From Eucommia ulmoides (Eukaryota > Streptophyta > Magnoliopsida > Garryales > Eucommiaceae), in assembly GCA_016647705.1 (NCBI GenBank), contig CM028327.1:45649114-45713113 (forward strand): a stretch of DNA of 64,000 bases. Reading direction: 5' to 3'. A program made the translations under genes and the position numbers. The notes beneath the pieces were generated by a model, which was given only the letters and a program-made list of their open reading frames with translations, was not told the origin of the DNA and ran no database searches. Shown here one piece after another: positions 55,051 to 64,000 of the stretch (positions are counted from its first letter, which is position 1; every line of letters begins with the position of its first letter).

Positions 55051-56600
55051 ACCTCCAGTAATTAAGATTTACGTATCATTTTAAAGTAGATAAAAAAATT
55101 TGATTACATCATCGTGTAAATATTTTTTTGTTGGTATTTTTTTCCTGAAATTTTCGATTTGTTTTATGCTTGTGAGAAACGATTTTGCAATGATAATATT
55201 TTTGTTATAAATATGAGAAGTTCATTATTTTTATTTTGTTGCAAATGACAAAATGACAGAATCTGTAAATATGAGTGAACAGTTGAAGGTAATATTAGAG
55301 ATATTTTTTTACAAACTCTATGAGGATTAAAAACTTAAATAAATGTCTCTTTTTTCTATTTCACTGTTTCTTGGAACTATATAATTAATTACCCAAAAAA
55401 ATATCAAAATAAAAATTTTAAAATGTGAACTCATTGTACTATTGTTTTAATCTAAGTTGAACAATTTATTTATTTACTAGTGTATAATTCGTGCCTGAAA
55501 GTACGAGCGTAAAACATTCAACATCTAATTCATCATAGCATCTATAGTAACTAATAATTTCCAAAATATAAAGTTAAAAGTACACCGTTAAAATTACATC
55601 CCTTTTAATAACTTGGAGATTTATAATAAAAAATTTAGATGAATAATTTGAGAAGTATACCCTAGAAAATGGACATATGTCAATATGATTTTTGTCAATG
55701 AATGATGATTATTTCTTCTGATTCTAAACACGAGAAATAGCAAAATTGTCAACGCTAAAAAGTTCAACGTCTAAAAGATTTTTAATGTTCGACAATTACA
55801 AAACCTTAAATAAAATATCAAATTGACCATAAAAAAATTGGAAAAAAATACGTAATTGAAAAAGAATAAACAATATTACACCAATAATTCAAAAACTAAA
55901 AACCCATATTTAGAAATCCTTGAATTAATGACGATTTATTAAATTGTAAGATAAAACATACTTGATCAATTATTCTGTTTAAAATTCAAGCATCCACGTC
56001 ACATCAATGGTGTTGCAACCTGAAAATCAAAATAAAATCATAATGACGTATGGAATAAAATAAAAATCTGCGTATGTAATATAGTTTTATGAAGAAAATA
56101 AATTTATTCAAATAACATTTAGAATAGCATTGAAAGAAAATATGTGATCTAAAAAAAACATAACACAAAATAATAGTGATACACTTTACAACACAAAATA
56201 AAACCATCAAAATATTGGCCACACAAAATTAGCTAAAAAACATAAGATCCTTACATGAATGAACATTATAACCACGAAAGATTTCAAATAAAATAAAAAA
56301 CTAAAACAACACCATCAAACAACAACTTAAATTGCACATACAAAAATACAACTAAAGATAGATCACCGGGACCATCCAATAAGCTTAATAATACAATTAA
56401 CAAAGTAGTCAGCACTAAAGTGAACAACTCAAGAAAGTCTATCACCTAACAATAAGGAGAAAGATTAAAAAATGGAAAAATGCAATAAACAAAACTTTTA
56501 AAATATCTAATGTGGGTTATTTGAAAACAAAATTCATGTATAAGTAATATAAATCTTGATTTTATTGAACACTTGGATAAGTTCCCTGAAGAGATAAAAT
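55051..56600. other. AT-rich spacer upstream of peptide gene 3
   Basis: 55,051-55,480 matches 62,911-63,350. From 55,480 to 56,600 the sequence is specific to this unit and shows no recognisable gene. Confidence 0.5.
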
Positions 56601-56742
56601 TGTCTATTGCCATCGTACAAAATTTATAATGTTTGGTCAACGTGGAAAGTACACCCGATCAAACAATATACCAATTACCAAGTCCATTCAATGTTTTTGA
56701 GCAAAAGTCCAACAAGAAGACTCAAACAAGATCCCCTTCCTC

Positions 56743-56750
56743 TATATATA
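56743..56750 (+). promoter_or_regulatory. TATA box of peptide gene 3
   Basis: TATATATA, 119 bp before the ATG at 56,862. Confidence 0.75.
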
Positions 56751-56861
56751 CACTTCAATCCTATGCACATTTCACCTACAAATTCATTCAAAAAACTAGT
56801 AGAAAAACTTCAACCCCATTTTTGCCCTCTTTTCAAGATAGTTCATTTTCACAAACCAAAC

Positions 56862-57083
56862 ATGAATTTTGCAAAAATTAGTACCCTTTTGGTCATTTTT
56901 GTCATCTTTGTCGCCATCTCGAGCCAAGTTGGTGTTGAGGCAACAAGGGTATTATCGGAAGATTTTGCCGGTGCAAATCACTTGGCGACGTACCCTTCAG
57001 TGTATGACAAGACAAGGAACATCATGACGTCTTTGTTCGAACGGTTGGCGTCTGGACCTAGCCCTAGAGGTCCTGGGCACTGA
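56862..57083 (+). CDS. PIPL: PIP/PIPL-type secreted peptide precursor, copy 3
   Basis: This 73-residue precursor has a signal peptide (1-27) and a middle reading HLATYPSVYDKTRN. The C-terminal LFERLASGPSPRGPGH is identical to copy 2 in the peptide region. Homology to copy 2 upstream begins abruptly at the W-box (56,635), so the duplicated promoter seems to be only about 230 bp long. Downstream, the full block F follows, as after copy 1. The unit is therefore mosaic: a copy 2-like gene with a copy 1-like flank. The product is inferred to be a secreted phytocytokine. An intact frame with no intron. Confidence 0.86.
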   Translation: MNFAKISTLLVIFVIFVAISSQVGVEATRVLSEDFAGANHLATYPSVYDKTRNIMTSLFERLASGPSPRGPGH

Positions 57084-58889
57084 TCGTGGACAATTTTTAT
57101 TTATTTTTATTTTTTATATATATTTAATTGAGATTTAAAATATGAAGAATACTAATTTTTTTATATATAACATTCAATTGTTAAATGTATTTATGCTAAG
57201 ATTATTTAGCTTTAGTTTGTTATAATTTTTTACCTATTTTTTCGTGGAGATTGATTGTATAAGAGGATGCCTCATTCAACATGTAAATGAATAAATAAAT
57301 TCATTATTTTTTTCTTTTAATATTGTGTTATCTATTCAATTTTACCTTATTCAAATCTATGTCCCACTAAACACATTTTTTGAATATATATAAAACAATC
57401 AAAATTTGAAACGACATTCGGTTTTTATAAAATTTAAATCAGTATATCAAGTCATGGGTTTTAACGCTCATAACTTGACAAAATTATTGTCGGAGAACAA
57501 TTTGGCTTAAAAACAATTTGGCTTAAAATAAAAAAAATAAAAAAACTGACAATATATCATTTTTTCAAAAAATATCTTTAAATACTATTCATTTTTTTTT
57601 TCTTTTCAAATAACTTTTTATACTCTCCTAATATAGATTTTCACAAAAAAATTGCAATAATAATCTTTAAGTTCGAGGTGATTTTTTAAGTGATCCCAGT
57701 AATTTTTAAATACATTTGTATCGTAAAATTTTCAATTGGACAAATTATAAATAAAATGAATAAATTTGAATAGAAAAACCCTAGTAAACAACACGTGATC
57801 GGATGGCTTTAAATCATAGTATTGTATTTCTTGAATTCAAGCTCTAAAAATTCATAATTATTCAACAATTTATTGCATAACTCTATAATTGTTGAAAATG
57901 AAAATGATGAAAATAATCCCAAAATCAGGTTATACAATCGACGCATGGCATTTTCCGTTCCTACACACAACAACTTCATTTCTAATTGCACCAAATTGAA
58001 ACAAAAATAAAACTTCAAGGCACAAATCTTGTACTTTAAAAACTATAGAGATCATTTGAATATTCACACCAAACTTAAGGGTTAAAAGTGAAATACATCC
58101 AAATTCAACTCGACTACCACTAGTACTTTTACATAAGTATTTTTCCGCCACGTGGACACAGTCCAAAAAGTATTAGGTCAGTAACTCGTGTGAGGCGTTA
58201 TAAATGATATCAGATTCAATTCTAGTCAAATTGTACAATGACTTACAATGATTTTGAACACATCTTAATGAAGTAAAGATAAAAAATTGTGATTTAGCAA
58301 TTATTTTTTTACAAAATTATTTGAGTTTAAAATAAAATAGTGGTTTTACCCACTAGATATTGACAATTATATTATAGGACAAATTTCGTTTTAAACCCTT
58401 TAACTCTGATCATATTTCTATGTGGTCTAATAAATTTGTACATTTTACTTTAAATCATGTATTCTTAATTACGATTTTAATTAGTCATTCCGTCTAATTT
58501 AACTGTTAAATTAGACGGAATTAGGGGCAAAATAGTAAATTTATAATTTTTATTTATTTATTTTTTCTTTATTTTTTCTTCTTCTTCTTTTTCGTTGAGC
58601 TACACCTCCTTTCCCATTTCTATTTTTCTCTCTATTTTTCTTCGGCCAGATCTCGACAAGTTTGGGCAAGATTCCAATGCTTCAGTTCACTCCATTCATT
58701 TTTGTGTTATTGATGCTAACGAGTTTCGGTTCATTTCAATTCTCTCTGTTCATTCCAGTGAGTTTCGTATTCAGTTCTCTCGGTTCAAATTTAAGCTATT
58801 GATGCAAAAAATCAAGCTATTAATTTTCTTTTCGAGTTAATTTTGCTAATTTAATGGAAAAGCAAGCCATAAAATTTTTTTTTAAAAAA
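57084..58889. repeat. Block F after peptide gene 3
   Basis: Matches 48,131-49,849 along its length, with small indels, including a short duplicated AACAATTTGGCTTAAAA near 57,496-57,528. No gene. Confidence 0.7.
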
Positions 58890-59880
58890 AAAAACCTCGA
58901 TTTCTTAAATTTTATGAAAAACTCGAAATTTTTAAATTTTAAAAGACTATACCTCACAAAAAAATCTGATTCGCTATTTTTATGAAAAACTCGAAATCTT
59001 CAAAATTTGAAAGATTATAACCCATAAAAATTTCAATTTCACTTTTTTTTTTCTTTTTTTTTTTTTTTAAAAAAAAAAAAAACTCGAAATCTTCAAATTG
59101 TAAAAGATTATAGCTCACAAAAAGTTTCCCCCCCAAAAAATTCGATTTTGCTACTTCTAGAAACACTCGAAATTTTCAAGTTTTGATAGGCTATAGTTCA
59201 CAAAAAAATCCGATTTAGTTACTTTTATGAAGAACTCAAAATCTTCAAATTTTGAAAGGGGCTCACAAAAAAATCTAATTTTGCTAATTTTATGAAAAAT
59301 TTAAAAAACTTCAAAATGGTTGCTCACTTTGACCGCTAAGAGTAGGTAACCCGTTTCCAGTCTTTGTTTCTCTTGCATTCTATTTTTTCTTATCACACTT
59401 TGTTATGCGAGATTTTAAAAATCAGCATCAATACTCGGTGAATCTTCAAATTTTCAAAGGCTATACCTCACAACAAAATTCTATTTCACTACTTTTTATG
59501 AAAAATTCAAAATTTTTAAATTTTGAAAGGTTATAACTAAAAAAACCTGTAGATGCTCTTATGAAAAACTCGAACCTTCAAAATTTGAAAGGTTCTAGCT
59601 CGCAAAAAATCTCAATTACTCTAATTTTATAAAAAAAAGACTTGAATCTTGAAAATTTGAGAGGTATGACTCACAAAAAAACTCAATTTCATTATTTTAT
59701 TGAAAAACTCAAAATCTTAAAATCGAATCTTCAAAAAGACTTGATTTTGCTAATTTATAGAAAATCAAAATCTTAAAATTTTGAAAGGCTAAAAGTCACG
59801 AAAAACTTGTTTTCGCTACCTTTATGAATCTTGAAATCTTCAAAATTTGAATGTCTATACTCAAAATTTGAAACTCTATA
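58890..59880. repeat. Degenerate minisatellite of about 66 bp, array 2
   Basis: Homologous to 49,850-51,100, with the same CTCGATTT, TTTATGAAAAACTCGAAATC and TTTGAAAGGCTATA blocks but fewer units and different indels. Confidence 0.8.
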
Positions 59881-60704
59881 GAACTGTTAGATAGAGAGGT
59901 CTTGTTGATTATTGTTCTTGTTGTTTACACACACATATAGATATATAGAGAGAGAAGAAGAACAAGAGGAGGAGGAAACAGGCGGTAGACAAGGGGGCGG
60001 TCGGATGATCGGATATGTAGATCCGATTTTTTATATATATAGAGAGAGAAGAAGAAAAACAAAAGAGGAGGCTAGTGTTGGGTGGCCATCACCGCCTCCG
60101 GTGCTGGCGATAATTGTCACCGCAGAGGGGACGAAGAAGTAGGGGGAAGGATGGTTTAAAAACAAAAAATAAGGGGATACTATTCCAATTGACTTGGTCA
60201 TTGAAATTACCATAATACCCTTCTTGTTACTAAGGGTAAATTGAAAATTAAATGCTGAAAACTTGTTGAATTTATTAATTACGGAAAATATTAATTATAT
60301 TTTTTAATATTTTAAACTTTTAAAAAATTATTTTTGTTTTTAAAATAATTTTACAATTTTTTCTTCCTAAAATTGTCTCTTTCTAGTTTTCGGTCTCTAT
60401 TTTTAATCAATTTAATACTTTCTTTATCAATAATTATTTGCATATATATTTCTAAGATTTTATGTTGAATAGTTGTTGCGGTAGATAGAGGTTTAATGAT
60501 CTTAAATCAGAAGTGCTAAAAAAATAAATAAGTAAAATATCACATAAAATTTAATACAATGATATTTATATTTTAAATGGTTATTTTATTTCGTTATCAA
60601 ATACATTTAATTTAATAATTACTTAATGTATTCAATTTTAAGGATTAAATTGTATTATGAAAAGAGTTGTAACTCAAAGTCGGGTTGAGAGAAGGAAAAG
60701 CTAA
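59881..60704. other. Remainder of block F
   Basis: A purine-rich stretch (about 59,950-60,075) and AT-rich sequence match 51,101-51,560. The short frame at 59,912-60,142 is E/R-rich and is not preserved in the other copy. Confidence 0.5.
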
Positions 60705-61152
60705 GGTGGCGCTTGGTAACCGTTTTTGTTTCCATTCCAGTAATAGAATAGAAATGAGATGGGATGGGATGAGAATTTTGTTTTCTTCTTAGGAGTAGAA
60801 TCGTTTTTGGTAACGATAATTTTTTTTTTTTGTTTTTGTTTTGGGAGGATAATTATGTTTGGTAATGATTTTATCTTAAAGCCAATTTTTTTTTTGGCTG
60901 GCGGCGACGGTGGCAGGCGACGGTCGTGGAAGATGGCCGGCGGATGAACAGTAACTGAGAATGGAATGGGAATTATGAGAAACAATTTTTTTTTGTTTCT
61001 CATTTCTTAAAAAAAAAATGGGCGCAATTCTCAAATAGGAATAGAATAGGAACGAGAACAAAAATTACCAAACGCTATTCTCAAACAAAATTCCAAAAAA
61101 TCTGGTAATGGAATGAGAATTTTTAGAATGGAAACAGTTACCAAACGGGGCC
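60705..61152. mobile_element. Harbinger-like MITE (448 bp) between blocks F and S
   Basis: Left end GGTGGCGCTTGGTAAC, right end GTTACCAAACGGGGCC. TAA is duplicated exactly at 60,702-60,704 and 61,153-61,155. The interior has GAATGGGAATTATGAG-like and GGCGACGGTGG stretches and no transposase. It is absent from the corresponding place after copy 2, so it inserted after that duplication or was lost there. Confidence 0.75.
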
Positions 61153-61164
61153 TAAATGTCTTAT

Positions 61165-62085
61165 ATACCCTCGCTCTTCAGCCGGCAGCCCCCCCCTCTC
61201 TCTCTCACAGTGTTCTAGATCTAGAACTGTCGCCGTTGCCTAGCCGTCTGCCTCGCCGCTGTCGTCCAACCGTCGTCCAGCCGTTCGTCGTCGTTACGTC
61301 AGTTCGCCAATTTTGTCTTCACGTTCGTCGTCGTCCAACCGTCCATATCTGGACGTCTCTCTCTCTCTCTCTATATATATATAAGAATGCGAGAGCTTTG
61401 GTAGTTAGGGTTTCCCCGCCGCCGGCTTTTCCACGGTTTAGCTACCACCTCTTCTTTGATTGGAAGGATCGGCGGTTGAGCATCTCCGTATTGGGTGTTT
61501 CGTCGCAACGTCATTAGTAACGGTGCATCACTGCTAGACTCGCGGTTTGTTGGATCTCGATTTTGGGTTTCGTTGCACATCTGATCTGGATGCCGGATCG
61601 TTCAAATATATAGATCTTGAACGATTTTCCCTGCGCTGGTTTTGATCGGCGGTGACATCTTGCGATTTCGCTTCTTTTCCCAATTTCGTCGACACTTAAG
61701 GTATTGTGTTTTTACTAGGGCTATTGTTTGCTGTCTTCGATTGGGGGTTCATTGGTTTGCGAATGTTGGCCATGGACTCGTGAGTGTGTCATCGTGCTAG
61801 TGTTATTCCGAAGACGTTTGGTCATTGCTCCGCCAAGGCATTTGCCACCGAAATCCATGCCTATCGCTCCAAAGTCTTATCTTTCATTTGCTTAGAAATG
61901 TTTTTCATCACTCCTAATCCCACCTCAACCCTCAGCCATCTGCCTCCTCACTTTCTAGCCTCCTCCTCTCTCACTTGGCATGACCTGCGGTGGCGGTGAT
62001 GGGTTCGCCATTAGCATAACCGAGTCTGGGTTTTTGTCGCTCCGTCATCGCCGTTTGTCAGCCCTCTCTATCTCTCTCTCATTAA
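61165..62085. repeat. Block S, GC-richer leader part, copy 2
   Basis: Homologous to 53,085-54,124 with shorter CT and AT runs (about 61,355-61,384) and internal deletions near 62,030. Frames are disrupted relative to the other copy. Confidence 0.6.
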
Positions 62086-62910
62086 TGTTAACACACATAC
62101 GAACATGAAAATGCGTTTACTTTAATACAGAGAGACCCAAAATATGTGCGTTAACGTTAACGAACACCCAACCAAAATACACAAACAACATATACGGTAC
62201 GATCATGTTAACGTTAACATTAAAAAAAAAAAAAAAAAAAAAAGAAACAAAAAGAAGAAGAAGAAGAAGATATGTAACGCTAATACTAATGCACGCTTAG
62301 GTAAAAAAATATAAAATATCACATACGGCGAGTTAAAGTTAACGCAAACACAAGGTGGCTAAAAAAATGAAGTTGCATTAACGTTAATGCACAGAACCTC
62401 TAAAAAATAAAATATGTTAGCGTTAAAATACACAGTCCGATGGTGAAGATGCGTTAACTTTAACGCATACCCAACCTAAATATACAAACGATAGATATGA
62501 TACGATCATGTTAACATTAATACATGGAACCCAAAAAAAATGAAGATACGTTAATGCTAACACACACAAACAGATAATGAAGATGTGTTAATTTTAACAT
62601 ACACAAAAAAGAACACAAAAATGCATTAACGTTAATATAGAGAGGCAAAAAAATCTGCATTAACATTAACGCACACCTAGCCCAAAAGACAAAATATCTC
62701 ATACGGTGAGTTAATATTAACGCAAACACACGGGAGAGGGGGGTTCTAAAAGATGAAGTTACATTAATGTTAACGCGCAAAACTCTTAAAAAGTAATATA
62801 CATTACCACTGAAGCACAACATGGATATGAAATTCAAATCGTAATTTGTAATATAGATAAGGTGTATTGCTTGAACATTTATGTTAACGTTAACGTCCTT
62901 TACCTCTAAT
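62086..62910. repeat. Array of GTTAAC/AACGTT-rich units, copy 2
   Basis: Same architecture as 54,125-55,050, with GTGCGTTAACGTTAACG and CATGTTAACGTTAAC motifs. A poly-A plus GAAGAAGAAG interruption lies near 62,220-62,270. Confidence 0.75.
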
Positions 62911-63480
62911 AATTAAGATTTACGTTAATATTTACGTATCATTTTAAAGTGAACAATTTTTTTTTTATTACATCATCGTGCAGATCTTTTTTTGCAGGTA
63001 ATTTGATATTTTTTTTTTCTGAAATTTTTTATTTGTTTTATGCTTGTGAGAATGAATTTTGCAACGATAATATTTTTGTTATAAATATGAGAAATTTATT
63101 ACTTTTATCTTGTTACAAAGGATAAAATGACAGAATTTGTAAATATGAATAAACAGTTGGAGATAATATTAGAGACATTTTTCTACAAACTCTATGAGTA
63201 TTAAAAACTTAAATAAATACATCTTTTTTAATTTCACTATCTTTGGGACTATATAATTAGTTATCCAAAAAAAAAAAATCGAAATAAAAAATTTAAAATG
63301 TGAACCCATTGCACTCCTCTTGTTTTAATCTAAGTTGAACAATTTATTTATTTATTGTAAGTACAAGAATGTAAAGTGTAAACCAAAATAGAAGTATAAG
63401 GGGGGTAAAAAACAATTAATCCAAAATATTGAATTAAAATTGAATAATATTTTTTATTTATTTATAAAAAAAGTCAGGAT
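62911..63480. other. AT-rich spacer upstream of peptide gene 4
   Basis: Matches 55,051-55,480 in its first part. No gene recognised. Confidence 0.5.
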
Positions 63481-63709
63481 AATACAAATTAAAATTAAGA
63501 ATTCCCAACTTGGGGTTTTTGGGTCCCAAAATATTGGCCCACGTGTAAAACCATTTAGGACATGGTCCATGGGTAATTTCTGGAATTCAATTTATAAGCT
63601 TGATCAACGGAGAAAGTACACCCGATCAAACAATACACCAATTGCCAAGTCCATTCAACGTGTTTGAGCAAAAGTCCAACAAGAAGACTCAAACAAGATC
63701 CCCTTCCTC

Positions 63710-63716
63710 TATATAT
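63710..63716 (+). promoter_or_regulatory. TATA box of peptide gene 4
   Basis: TATATAT, 119 bp before the ATG at 63,829. The downstream base differs from the other copies (ATTCAC versus ATACAC). Confidence 0.65.
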
Positions 63717-63828
63717 TCACTTCAATCCTACGCACATTTCACCTACAAATTCATTCAAAAAACAAAACAAAAAACTTCAAGCCCATTTTTGCCCTCTTTT
63801 CAAGATAGTTCATTTTCACAAACCAAAC

Positions 63829-64000
63829 ATGAATTTTGCTAAAATTAGTACCCTTTTTGGTCATTTTTATCATCTTTGTAGCCATCTCGAGCCAAGTCGG
63901 TGTTGAGGCAACAAGGGTATTATCGGAAGATTTTGCCGGTGCAAATCACTTGGCGACGTACCCTTCAGTGTATGACAAGACAAGGAACATCATGACGTCT
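63829..64000 (+). pseudogene. PIP/PIPL-type peptide gene, copy 4, frameshifted and cut by the window end
   Basis: The copy is homologous to the other three from the promoter on. The T run in codons 8-10 has one extra base (five T's where copies 1-3 have four), which shifts the frame inside the signal peptide and leads to a stop at about residue 26. Downstream sequence for the mature region is still conserved (TTATCGGAAGATTTTGCCGG) but out of frame. The W-box core is also changed (GATCAA at 63,602-63,607). It is probably a pseudogene. A sequencing error in the homopolymer is the main alternative. The end of the gene lies beyond the window. Confidence 0.78.

Noticed and set aside
1..64000. tRNA or rRNA genes
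   Set aside because: No cloverleaf-like A/B-box pairs or rRNA motifs were recognised on either strand by eye. A tRNAscan-SE run would settle it.

Overview
This is a stretch of nuclear plant DNA, almost certainly from a eudicot. It is AT-rich, its genes have GT-AG introns, and it carries plant-specific families: an RWP-RK/PB1 NIN-like protein, CC-NB-LRR immune receptors, a thylakoid-type FKBP, PIP-type secreted peptides and Ty1/copia, hAT and Harbinger-like elements. I cannot name the species from sequence alone.

Layout. 1-1.9 kb is a decayed LINE on the minus strand, cut by the window edge. 2-10.6 kb has no gene and holds tandem repeats, a complete hAT-type element with an 8-bp target duplication, a solo LTR with a 5-bp target duplication and a long foldback MITE. 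11.4-18.5 kb is a five-exon NIN-like protein gene (NLP8/9-like) whose second intron is swollen by related MITEs. 19.5-19.8 kb is a relic of an FKBP16-3 gene. 20.2-23.7 and 27.6-31.2 kb are two intronless CC-NB-LRR genes, tandem paralogues on the minus strand. 32.4-34.95 kb is an intact seven-exon FKBP16-3 gene (minus). A 6.4-kb Ty1/copia element (35,026-41,462, target duplication ggaat) sits 75 bp upstream of its ATG. 43.5-45.6 kb is a four-exon gene for RNA polymerase subunit RPB8 (plus). Before the copia insertion, FKBP16-3 and RPB8 would have formed a divergent pair.

47.6-64 kb is a tandem array of four small genes for 73-residue secreted peptide precursors that end in a PIP/PIPL-type SGPS...GPGH motif. 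Three are intact. The fourth has a frameshift and is cut by the window end. Each has a TATA box exactly 119 bp before the ATG, and the three intact copies have a W-box core about 228 bp before it. The spacers are two repeated blocks. One contains a degenerate minisatellite of roughly 66 bp. The other contains an array built on GTTAAC/AACGTT motifs.

Together the window joins housekeeping genes (RPB8, FKBP16-3), a nitrate/development-type transcription factor (NLP) and two immunity-related expansions (NLR pair, PIP-like peptide array), with heavy but well-delimited transposon activity. The peptide array and the copia insertion in the FKBP16-3/RPB8 promoter are the most notable points. All similarities were judged by eye. 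No database search was run.
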